Part shown: positions 6,755 through 13,943 of the stretch, piece by piece
How positions within the stretch are numbered: position 1 is the stretch's first letter
Layout: every line of letters starts with the position of its first letter
Source of the DNA: Lewinella sp039816955
Lineage (GTDB): Bacteria > Bacteroidota > Bacteroidia > Chitinophagales > Saprospiraceae
Assembly (NCBI GenBank): GCA_039816955.1
Contig: JBCBWU010000188.1
Span: 1 to 14,516 of the forward strand
Length of the DNA: 14,516 nt
Direction: 5' to 3'
The notes under the pieces: generated by a model
Seen by the model: only the letters and a program-made list of their open reading frames with translations
Databases searched by the model: none
Told to the model about the DNA's origin: nothing
Translations under genes and position numbers: made by a program

Positions 6755-8656
6755 GTGTGTGGTATCTGCGGTATTGTAAACTTCACTAATCCAGCTCCCA
6801 GGGAGCAGCGCCAGTCCATCGTTTCGGCGATGAATCAGGCGATGTTGCACCGGGGACCAGATGAAGGAGGTACGCATTCCGATACTGTCCTAACTATTGG
6901 GATGCGCCGGCTTTCTATCATTGATCTGGAAGGCGGTACCCAACCCGTACATAGTGCCGACGGCAACTTGGTCGTCATCCAAAACGGAGAGATTTACAAT
7001 TATCGTGAGCTCCGGGCGGACCTGGAGCAACGTGGCCATTCATTCCAAACCCAATCCGATACCGAAGTACTCTTGGGCATGTACCGGGAATACGGTACCG
7101 ATATGCTGAGCAAACTGCGCGGAATGTTTGCCTTTTGCCTCTACGATAGGGCAGCTCAGCAAGTTTTTATAGCCCGTGACCGCTTTGGCGAAAAGCCGCT
7201 CTTCTATCACACCCGCAATGGCCGACTATCCTTTGCCAGTGAGCTGAACGCCTTATTGCAAGACCCGGAAATTGATCGGCGACTCAATTATGCAGCCTTG
7301 CCGTACTACCTGCGCACTTCGCTGGTGCCAGAACCGAATACCTTCTTATCCGATGTGCAGAGTCTTTCCCCGGGGCATTTCCTGACCTTCAGCCAGCAAG
7401 GTCTGCGCATCCAGCCTTACTTCACGCTAGATTATACGGAAGCACGACGGTTCAGTTCCGAAGACGAAGCCGTAGCGTACATCCGTCCACTTCTTGAACA
7501 AGCGGTGCGCCGCCAAACGGTAAGTGATGTACCCCTTGGGGCTTTTTTATCAGGGGGGATTGATAGTAGTACCGTGGTAGCCTTGCTGCAGCAGCAATCT
7601 ACCCAGCAGGTTAAAACCTTCACGGTGCGTTTTGAGGAAGCGGCGTTTGACGAAAGTCCAATTGCTCGCCAAGTGGCGGAACACTGCGGAACAGATCACC
7701 ACGAGATCACCATCCCGAACTACGACTTTGAGCCCGATATTTTCTGGATGATCATTCAGCAAGTAGGCCAGCCGTTTCGCGATAGTTCGGCTATTCCCTC
7801 TTATTTCATTACCCGCGAGATTCGCAAGCATGTGAAGGTGGCTTTATCGGGTGATGGTGGAGATGAGCTATTTGGTGGCTATGCACTTTTTCAATGGTAC
7901 CAGCAGATTCTACGCCTGCGGAAAATTCCCCGTCCAGTGCGTCAACTTGGGAGTGGACTTCTGGATGGCTTGACACTGCTACCGGGCCTTAATACGGCTT
8001 CCACTTTGCGCAAAGTGCGTCGAGTACTGAAGACTTCTAATCTGGAAGCAAAAGATATTCCCCTGGCCCTCAATGAGTTCTACTCTGGATCCGTGGTAGA
8101 CGAAGTACTGGGACATCAACACCATTATCAAGACCTTAAGACCTATCCATCGCTAACTGCACCTTCTAGCCTGCGCGAGATTATGCATTATCGTACCGCC
8201 CATACGCTTCCCACCAATATGCTGGTGAAGGTAGACCGAATGAGTATGGCCAACTCACTGGAAGTACGTGCACCCTTTTTAGATCCCGATTTATTCGCGG
8301 CGGCTGCGCAGCTGCCAGATGATTTATTGATCCGTGGAGGAAAAGGAAAGTACTTGCTCCGGAAAATTATGGGTAAAGATCTGCCGGCATCGGTTTTTGA
8401 TCACCCTAAACAAGGTTTTGCCATTCCGCTCTACAAGTACCAAAATGAGGCTTTTGCCGCCTTGGCTAATGATCTCTTGTTGGATAACAATCCCTGGGAA
8501 GGCTTTTTCCCAAGGCCTTTCTTGGAACGTGCCCTACGCTTAGGACTAAAGCACCGGCGCAATACGGCTCGTCTGAGTGTGTTTCAATCTGCCCATCGCC
8601 TTTGGATGTTGATGCAATTGCTAGGTTGGGCAAGATTTTATAAAGTAAAACTCTGA
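6755..8656 (+). CDS. asnB: Glutamine-dependent asparagine-synthetase-type amidotransferase, GTG start
   Basis: A 633-residue class II glutamine amidotransferase plus ATP-dependent synthetase. The start is taken as GTG 6755 because Cys must follow the initiator Met: it gives M-C2-GICGIVNF, whose Cys2 is the N-terminal nucleophile. The frame is open further upstream to 6713, but that would bury the Cys. Glutaminase residues are present: RRLSIID, QNGEIYNY with Asn77, and SDTEVLL with Asp102. The synthetase domain has the pyrophosphate loop SGGIDSS at 266-272, ALSGDGGDELFGGY, and KVDRMSMANSLEVRAPFLD. All catalytic elements look intact. It may make asparagine. In polysaccharide loci, however, members of this family are often thought to amidate uronic acids (WbpS-like) or to belong to exosortase-linked EPS systems. 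The start lies four bases after the upstream stop, and its TGA overlaps the next gene as CTGA. Confidence 0.93.
   Translation: MCGICGIVNFTNPAPREQRQSIVSAMNQAMLHRGPDEGGTHSDTVLTIGMRRLSIIDLEGGTQPVHSADGNLVVIQNGEIYNYRELRADLEQRGHSFQTQSDTEVLLGMYREYGTDMLSKLRGMFAFCLYDRAAQQVFIARDRFGEKPLFYHTRNGRLSFASELNALLQDPEIDRRLNYAALPYYLRTSLVPEPNTFLSDVQSLSPGHFLTFSQQGLRIQPYFTLDYTEARRFSSEDEAVAYIRPLLEQAVRRQTVSDVPLGAFLSGGIDSSTVVALLQQQSTQQVKTFTVRFEEAAFDESPIARQVAEHCGTDHHEITIPNYDFEPDIFWMIIQQVGQPFRDSSAIPSYFITREIRKHVKVALSGDGGDELFGGYALFQWYQQILRLRKIPRPVRQLGSGLLDGLTLLPGLNTASTLRKVRRVLKTSNLEAKDIPLALNEFYSGSVVDEVLGHQHHYQDLKTYPSLTAPSSLREIMHYRTAHTLPTNMLVKVDRMSMANSLEVRAPFLDPDLFAAAAQLPDDLLIRGGKGKYLLRKIMGKDLPASVFDHPKQGFAIPLYKYQNEAFAALANDLLLDNNPWEGFFPRPFLERALRLGLKHRRNTARLSVFQSAHRLWMLMQLLGWARFYKVKL
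8653..8656 (+). promoter_or_regulatory. CTGA stop/start overlap with inferred CTG start
   Basis: The amidotransferase stop TGA is at 8654-8656, and CTG at 8653-8655 is in frame with the next glycosyltransferase. Between the in-frame TAA at 8641-8643 and TTG 8710 there is no ATG, GTG or TTG. The conserved N-terminal strand of the downstream enzyme is encoded before 8710, so CTG 8653 is the best start (ATA 8668 is a weaker alternative). The preceding sequence is A-rich with no Shine-Dalgarno. Confidence 0.65.
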
Positions 8657-9726
8657 AAAACAATAAAATAGCTCGTTTTTTACTTGTAGGTCCTTTACCG
8701 AAACCAGACTTGGAATTGGTAGGCGGAGCTCGAGTCTCTTTTCAGCATTTGGTCGATTATTTAAAGGAAAAGGGGATACCCTTTTATTTGGTGGAAACCC
8801 GCCCGTTTGAACAAGGATCGTTACGGATTCTCAACCCAATATTGGTCATATGGCGTTGTTTGTGGTATCTGCGACGAGTAGATGTGGTCTGGGGTAATAT
8901 GAGCTATGGAGGAATACGGCTTTTTGGGCCCGTACTATACCTTTTAGCCCGCTTTGGCAGAAAGCCAATTGTCTTACGCCCCTTCGGTTCTCGACTGCGA
9001 GAGACCTACGACTCCTTGAGCGGACTTGCGAAATGGGGCTTCGAACGAACGGTTTTACAAGCGGATCTACTTTTTCTACAGACTCAATCCTTAATCAATT
9101 ATTTTCAACCACGGAGTCGTCATTTAGCGCATTTGCCCACCAGTAGGGAACTTCCTACCTTTGGATCAGAAGAAATTCCGCGTGCCTACCGGAAACGCTT
9201 TGTCTTTTTGGGACACCTAAAAAAAGAGAAAGGCATTGATGAAATCATCACGGTCCGGAAACAACTTCCGGAAGATTATGTGATCCATTTGTATGGTCCT
9301 ATCAAGGAGGAACAATATAACTATTTAGCGTCGGAAAGTATCACTTATCAGGGAGTGCTCAGCCGCCAAGAGGTACTGGCTAAACTGGACGAATATGATG
9401 TCTTACTGCTGCCCACTTATTTTTCCGGCGAAGGTTATCCAGGAGCGATCATCGAAGCTTATTCCCTTGGTATACCGGTCATCTCCACGCATTGGCGCTC
9501 CATTCCAGAAATTGTGCTGGATGGGGAAACCGGCCGACTTATCGCTCCACAGAATCGTGATGCCTTACTTGAGGCAATTTTAGAGATAGATGAAAGGAGC
9601 TACCGCAAATGGTCTACTCAGGCTCGACAGCAATTTGAGGCAAACTTTGAGCAAAGAAAAGTAGTAGCACAGGCTTTAGATAGTATTCATCAGCTGATGC
9701 CCGCACCAATAGCAGAACAAGCATGA
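8653..9726 (+). CDS. Glycosyltransferase family 4, inferred CTG start
   Basis: A 357-residue GT4-type retaining glycosyltransferase, read from CTG 8653. Its N terminus is then MKNNKIARFLLVGPLP followed by VGGARVSF, the normal first strand and glycine loop of GT4 enzymes. Starting at TTG 8710 would delete that strand (19 residues). The C-terminal domain has FVFLGHLKKEKGIDEI, where the Lys-rich segment is usual for nucleotide-diphosphate contact. It also has the E-x7-E signature in GEGYPGAIIEAYSLGIPVIST (Glu260, Glu268), then WRSIPEIVLDGETGRL. No signal peptide is present; it is expected at the cytoplasmic membrane face. It overlaps the amidotransferase by CTGA and the next sulfotransferase by ATGA. 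Family is confident, sugar specificity unknown. Confidence 0.88.
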   Translation: MKNNKIARFLLVGPLPKPDLELVGGARVSFQHLVDYLKEKGIPFYLVETRPFEQGSLRILNPILVIWRCLWYLRRVDVVWGNMSYGGIRLFGPVLYLLARFGRKPIVLRPFGSRLRETYDSLSGLAKWGFERTVLQADLLFLQTQSLINYFQPRSRHLAHLPTSRELPTFGSEEIPRAYRKRFVFLGHLKKEKGIDEIITVRKQLPEDYVIHLYGPIKEEQYNYLASESITYQGVLSRQEVLAKLDEYDVLLLPTYFSGEGYPGAIIEAYSLGIPVISTHWRSIPEIVLDGETGRLIAPQNRDALLEAILEIDERSYRKWSTQARQQFEANFEQRKVVAQALDSIHQLMPAPIAEQA

Positions 9727-10775
9727 CGCCAGTATTTTTTATCACGGGATTACAGCGTTCTGGTACGACCTTGCTTTCATTTATGCTGAGCAATCATCCA
9801 GCCGTTTTTATGGATGAGTATTCGCTGGGCTTTCGCATTATGCAAGCACTGAATGGTAATTACCGAAAGGTATTACCGCATTATCTAGACCTTTCGGAAA
9901 AAGAAATTATTTCCCGGCTGGTCGAACATGATTACAAGGGGCGCCTGCGACAATTGATTGACTTAAGCTTACTAAAGGAAGGGGTTAGCACCCAAGAACT
10001 GATTAATCAATCTATCCAACAGAAGCTTAAATTAGAAGGCCGGAGCGTTTGGGGGAATAAATCTCCGGGTTTGCAGCACTGGCTTCCCCAACTGTTATTG
10101 TTGGTGCCACATACCAAACTCATCCATATCGTGCGCGACGGGCGAGCCACTGCGGCAAGTATGCACAAACGCGCCCGGAAGAACCTGGAGTGGAGTGCTC
10201 AGCGGTGGGTAGATGGCAATCTTACTGCCTTGCATCATCAGTTCATCTTGGGAGAGGATAAGATGTTGGTTTTACGTTATGAAGATTTGTTAAGCGAGCC
10301 AGAATCCAGTATTAAACGAGTATGCCTTTTTCTAGGTTTGGAGTATGATCCGGTGATGTTAGATTTGAGTCAACACCAGCGAACTGGGGGGGACCAATCG
10401 TATGTACAGGACAAAATATCTAGCAGCAAGATTGATAGCTACCGTAAAGCGCTCACTGCTGAGCAAATGCGCAAACTCGAACGGATACAGGGGCCACTGC
10501 TACAGAAGTTGGGCTATTCCTTGTACCATGACCACCAGCCCGGTGATTTTCGCCCCTTGTCTACCGGTCGGCAGATTTTTCTGAACCAGTGGACCAATTT
10601 CAAAGCGCTGTTTCGTCGCCATGACATTCGAATGGAAGACTGGCAGTTGGTAGAGGTGGCGGTTCCTTTTCATAAACGACTGGGGTACTTCCTGCGCATG
10701 CTGGCCCGAGACCTGCTCTCGAAGCCAGTCTTTCAGGCGCTTTTCGACCGTAAGTCAAAAAAACTACCCGGCTAG
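9723..10775 (+). CDS. Sulfotransferase B (PAPS-dependent)
   Basis: A 350-residue sulfotransferase. The 5'-phosphosulfate loop TGLQRSGTTLLSFMLSNHP is at residues 8-26. The 3'-phosphate element HIVRDGRATAASM has Arg138 and Ser146 in the R-x8-S spacing. LRYEDLL and, further on, SYRKALTAEQMRKLE match the usual C-terminal part of bacterial Sulfotransfer_3-type enzymes. No signal peptide is visible, since the N terminus goes straight into the PAPS strand. About 60-70 residues after the core, including LVEVAVPFHKRLGYFLRMLARD, have no assigned role and may form an amphipathic, membrane-contacting tail. It shares domain order with the next gene but is clearly diverged from it, so this is not a recent duplication. 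It overlaps upstream by ATGA and downstream by one base (TAGTG). The acceptor is unknown. Confidence 0.87.
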   Translation: MTPVFFITGLQRSGTTLLSFMLSNHPAVFMDEYSLGFRIMQALNGNYRKVLPHYLDLSEKEIISRLVEHDYKGRLRQLIDLSLLKEGVSTQELINQSIQQKLKLEGRSVWGNKSPGLQHWLPQLLLLVPHTKLIHIVRDGRATAASMHKRARKNLEWSAQRWVDGNLTALHHQFILGEDKMLVLRYEDLLSEPESSIKRVCLFLGLEYDPVMLDLSQHQRTGGDQSYVQDKISSSKIDSYRKALTAEQMRKLERIQGPLLQKLGYSLYHDHQPGDFRPLSTGRQIFLNQWTNFKALFRRHDIRMEDWQLVEVAVPFHKRLGYFLRMLARDLLSKPVFQALFDRKSKKLPG

Positions 10776-11731
10776 TGGAGTTACCCCTTGTGTATATCGT
10801 AGGTGTTGGTCGTTCTGGTACCAGCATGCTGATGACCCTCTTGAATGGCCACTCGCAAATAGCTTTCACACCGGAGACCCATTTCCTACGCTACTATTTG
10901 GGTACCGCTGAAATTCAGGCAAATATTGAGCAAGAGGGGGCAGCTGCTTTCCAACAAACGTTAGAAGCAGACAGCTACTTTCAGCGACTCAATTTATCCG
11001 CCGCGGAATTGCTACAAGCGTACGTAGCCGAAGATCGAGACTTTGATCTGGTAGAAATATATGAGGACATCTTAAGGCAATACCTCAATCGCAAAGGCAA
11101 GCAGATTATTGGTGATAAAGACCCCCGTTATCTGGATTACCTGGATCGTATTGCCGCTACTTTTCCGCAGGCTAAGATTATCCATATCTACCGCGATCCG
11201 CGAGATGTAGTGTTGTCCAAGACGAAGGCAGGCTGGTCGGCGCACCGGCCTTACTGGTTGAATGCGATGATCAGCCAGATACAGATGGAGGAAGGGCGAA
11301 AGCGCGGACAAGTACTTTTTGGCACGAACTACTACGAGTTGTCCTATGAGGAGTTGGTCACGGCCCCGGAGGAGACGCTCTCCAAACTCTTGGCCTTTCT
11401 AGGTCTTCGTTTTGAGTCAGAGATGTTAAACCTGGAACAATCCGCCCGCGAGCTAGTCGATTCTTCCGAGATGCAATGGAAGGGTAATACTTTCCAACCC
11501 ATGCTTAAAGAGAACACGCAAAAGTGGAGAAAGGCCCTGAGTGGGGATCAGATCAGGGTGATTGAAAGTATCTGCGAGGAATGGTTTGCCCAGTTGGGGT
11601 ATGAGCGCGCTGATAGTGCCGGGACGAGTTGGAAGGAGGCCTTGCTTAAGTCATTACTGACTTGGCGGACACCGCAACGCTGGTTGTACAACTGGCAACT
11701 GCAACGACAAATGAAAAAAGGCGCGAATTGA
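10775..11731 (+). CDS. Sulfotransferase C (PAPS-dependent), GTG start
   Basis: A 318-residue sulfotransferase. The PAPS loop VGVGRSGTSMLMTLLNGH is at residues 9-26. GDKDPRYLDYLDR precedes the 3'-phosphate element HIYRDPRDVVLSKTKAG, with Arg140 and Ser148 in R-x8-S spacing. YELSYEELVTAPEE and KWRKALSGDQIRVIE follow as in related enzymes. The start is GTG 10775, which shares its G with the upstream TAG. It gives MELPLVYIVG, leading directly into the first strand; the first in-frame ATG lies beyond the PAPS loop. No signal peptide is seen. With sulfotransferases A and B it makes three different sulfotransferases in one cluster, suggesting more than one sulfated position. Its stop overlaps the heparinase-like gene as TTGA. 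Confidence 0.88.
   Translation: MELPLVYIVGVGRSGTSMLMTLLNGHSQIAFTPETHFLRYYLGTAEIQANIEQEGAAAFQQTLEADSYFQRLNLSAAELLQAYVAEDRDFDLVEIYEDILRQYLNRKGKQIIGDKDPRYLDYLDRIAATFPQAKIIHIYRDPRDVVLSKTKAGWSAHRPYWLNAMISQIQMEEGRKRGQVLFGTNYYELSYEELVTAPEETLSKLLAFLGLRFESEMLNLEQSARELVDSSEMQWKGNTFQPMLKENTQKWRKALSGDQIRVIESICEEWFAQLGYERADSAGTSWKEALLKSLLTWRTPQRWLYNWQLQRQMKKGAN
11728..11731 (+). promoter_or_regulatory. TTGA stop/start overlap with inferred TTG start
   Basis: TGA 11729-11731 ends sulfotransferase C, and TTG 11728-11730 is in frame with the heparinase-like gene. A longer reading from TTG 11662 is possible, but its extra 22 residues do not look like part of the family and lie wholly inside the sulfotransferase coding sequence. 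The 4-nt overlap matches the other joints. Confidence 0.55.
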
Positions 11732-13887
11732 ATTGGCGGACTATTAAAACGGCTTGGCAAACCGCCCAAGACTTTGGCTTGGGGTGGACCATTCGGCGGG
11801 TGTTCTACGAACTTCAGTTACGCACCGGGCATCATAAACGAAAGATGCCGAAACGTGCGTGGCGGGAAGGTGAGCATCATTACTGGTTAAAGGCAAAATT
11901 AGGAGCCGAAGAATTGCTTAGCCAATGGCGGCAGCAATCCGTTCGCTTTTTCTTTTCGCCAGCGCAGTTCCCCGAAATGGCGGCAGCGATCAAGCAACTC
12001 GGTACACAAGTAGCGGCAGCACCACCGGAAGGAAAGGCACGTTATTTTTCGGGAGCTATTTATGATTGTCCGTTTCCGGAAGGTTGGTTTACCAATCCGT
12101 TTACCGATCCAGCTAGCACTTGCCAAACGGATTTGCATTGGTCTGAATATCCAATGTATTCACCCGAGTACGAGGATCTGAAATTTATTTGGGAACCGGG
12201 CCGATTTACCATTGTCTACGATTTGGTCCGTGACTTTGTGGTAAACGATAACCAAGCGGCACCAGAACGCTACTGGCAGTGGATAGCGTCATGGATTGAG
12301 CATAACCCGCCCCATACCGGGCCGCACTGGAAATGTGGTCAAGAGACTTCTTTGCGCCTCATGGCCTGGTACTTTGGTCTTTACGCTTTTAAAGATCACC
12401 CCGCAACCACTCCTACACGTTTTGCTCGCTTTCTGGGTGCGGTGGGTGCCCAGGCGGAACGGGTGAGCCAGGACTATCATTATTCCTATCTACAGCAGAG
12501 CAATCATGCAGTAAGTGAGGGGCTGGGCTTATACGCCACCGGGCTTCTATTTCCACAACTTAAAAAAGCTAGTGAGTGGCGAAAGCTGGGCAAGCATATC
12601 CTGGAGGAGCGCGCTGATTTTCTTTTCCGTGAAGACGGCACTTATTTTCAGAAATCACATAATTACCTCCGCTTCATTGTGCACGCTTACTTGTTCGTAC
12701 TGCAGTTAGGCAAACTCAATGGTGATTCCTTTGAAGGCGTATTGTGGGATAGAATGAAAGCTGCGCTGCACTATATGCATGCTGTAATGGATGAGCAGAG
12801 TGGCTACTTACCGAATTTTGGGAGTAATGATGGTGCTTTAGTACTGCCACTCAATAGTGCCAATTTTCGAGATTTTCGTCCGACAGTGGCAGCGACCCAT
12901 TTCTTCTTTCATCAGGATCTTTGCTTTACACTGGGTCCGTACCTGGAAGATTTGGTTTGGCTTTTTGGCGCGGACGCATTACAGCAATCTACGCGCACGC
13001 TAGCCGCAACTACTGGGCAACGATTTGACCGTAGCGGGGTGTATACGCTACGCTCACACGAATCATGGATGTTCACGCACGCTGAGTCTTATACCGATCG
13101 CCCCGCTCATGCGGATGCGCTGCACGTTGATTTGTGGTGGCGAGGGCAAAATATGTGTTTTGATCCTGGCACCTACCTTTACTACGGACACCAACCCTGG
13201 TTGGATGCCTTCAAACATACGCGCTTCCACAATACGGTAGTGGTAGATGGGAAAGATCAGATGGAGCGAGCTTATCGGTTCACTTGGGGGTACTGGCACA
13301 ATGCCCGGATTTTGCACTGGCAACAAGAGGAGGATGTCCAAATTTTGGAAGCGGAGCACGATGGCTACGAGCGTTTGGATGATCCGGTTCTACACCGCCG
13401 GGCCATAGTAGCCTTGGACGACCACTGGCTGATAATAGATGACTTATTAGCAAAAGCTACTCATGACATTGAGCTCAATTGGCAGCTGGTGAATTTCCCG
13501 TATACCCAGAGCACTGAGGCAACAGTACTACACACGCCGCAAGGGGATTGGCAGCTTGGTACTTACCATTTAACTCCTAACGGGCAATGGATTCAGATGC
13601 CGAACAAGTTGGAATTAGGGGATAGGGACCAGGGGCCGCAAGGGTTAGCGGCCTTTCAATATGGCCAGGTAGAACCGGCTTTACATCTGCAAGCGGAGTA
13701 CGATGGGCCATTGCCTTTCCGGTGTGTAACAGTGCTTGGCCCAGCGGGCTGGGCGTTTAGCGGATATACACAGGAATTAGCCCTGCAAACTGATGCAAGA
13801 GTCATAAAACTACAGTTAAATGTACTCGGACAAGGGAGGCTCCTGGCCTCGGTTAACCAAGGAACGAACGAGCACCATAATCAATAA
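11728..13887 (+). CDS. Heparinase II/III-like protein (putative uronate-polysaccharide lyase)
   Basis: A 719-residue protein (from TTG 11728) of the heparinase II/III-like family, which includes heparinase, alginate-lyase and related beta-elimination enzymes acting on uronate-containing glycans. The N terminus, including GWTIRRVFYELQLRTG, is cytoplasmic in character, with no signal peptide. An alpha-helical region follows. It contains YLQQSNHAVSEG (Asn259, His260) and FQKSHNYLRF (Tyr313), which match in order the His and Tyr of the Pedobacter heparinase II active site. PNFGSNDGALVLPL is also typical. The C-terminal beta-sandwich begins near RSGVYTLRSHE and has PAHADALHVDLWWRG (His461), FDPGTYLYY and RFHNTVVVDGKDQ (His501); these are candidate catalytic or zinc-binding positions. 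Such genes often sit in EPS clusters, and a role in trimming, chain release or epimerase-like processing is inferred. The 56-nt gap after it is the largest in the window. Confidence 0.83.
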   Translation: MNWRTIKTAWQTAQDFGLGWTIRRVFYELQLRTGHHKRKMPKRAWREGEHHYWLKAKLGAEELLSQWRQQSVRFFFSPAQFPEMAAAIKQLGTQVAAAPPEGKARYFSGAIYDCPFPEGWFTNPFTDPASTCQTDLHWSEYPMYSPEYEDLKFIWEPGRFTIVYDLVRDFVVNDNQAAPERYWQWIASWIEHNPPHTGPHWKCGQETSLRLMAWYFGLYAFKDHPATTPTRFARFLGAVGAQAERVSQDYHYSYLQQSNHAVSEGLGLYATGLLFPQLKKASEWRKLGKHILEERADFLFREDGTYFQKSHNYLRFIVHAYLFVLQLGKLNGDSFEGVLWDRMKAALHYMHAVMDEQSGYLPNFGSNDGALVLPLNSANFRDFRPTVAATHFFFHQDLCFTLGPYLEDLVWLFGADALQQSTRTLAATTGQRFDRSGVYTLRSHESWMFTHAESYTDRPAHADALHVDLWWRGQNMCFDPGTYLYYGHQPWLDAFKHTRFHNTVVVDGKDQMERAYRFTWGYWHNARILHWQQEEDVQILEAEHDGYERLDDPVLHRRAIVALDDHWLIIDDLLAKATHDIELNWQLVNFPYTQSTEATVLHTPQGDWQLGTYHLTPNGQWIQMPNKLELGDRDQGPQGLAAFQYGQVEPALHLQAEYDGPLPFRCVTVLGPAGWAFSGYTQELALQTDARVIKLQLNVLGQGRLLASVNQGTNEHHNQ

Positions 13888-13943
13888 GGTGGTGCCGGGT
13901 TTCCATCACTTACTTTCTTACCCTCAAAAAGGCTTTACTTATT
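13888..13943 (+). other. 56-nt intergenic gap, no clear signal
   Basis: This is the only real intergenic space in the window. I see no stem-loop followed by a T-run that would make a convincing terminator, and no Bacteroidota-type TAnnTTTG promoter; TACTTTCT is the closest match and lacks the G. It may be a simple spacer inside one operon or hold a weak promoter. Confidence 0.5.

Noticed and set aside
11662..11727. Longer start for the heparinase-like gene at TTG 11662
   Set aside because: The extra 22 residues are low-complexity and wholly inside the sulfotransferase gene; TTG 11728 gives a TTGA joint like the others.
9723..11731. Recent tandem duplication of two sulfotransferases
   Set aside because: Both share the family motifs, but apart from those the proteins are too different, so only an old common origin is supported.
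13888..13943. Terminator or promoter in the only gap
   Set aside because: Only a weak, wobble-paired stem could be drawn and there is no T-run or full TAnnTTTG match.
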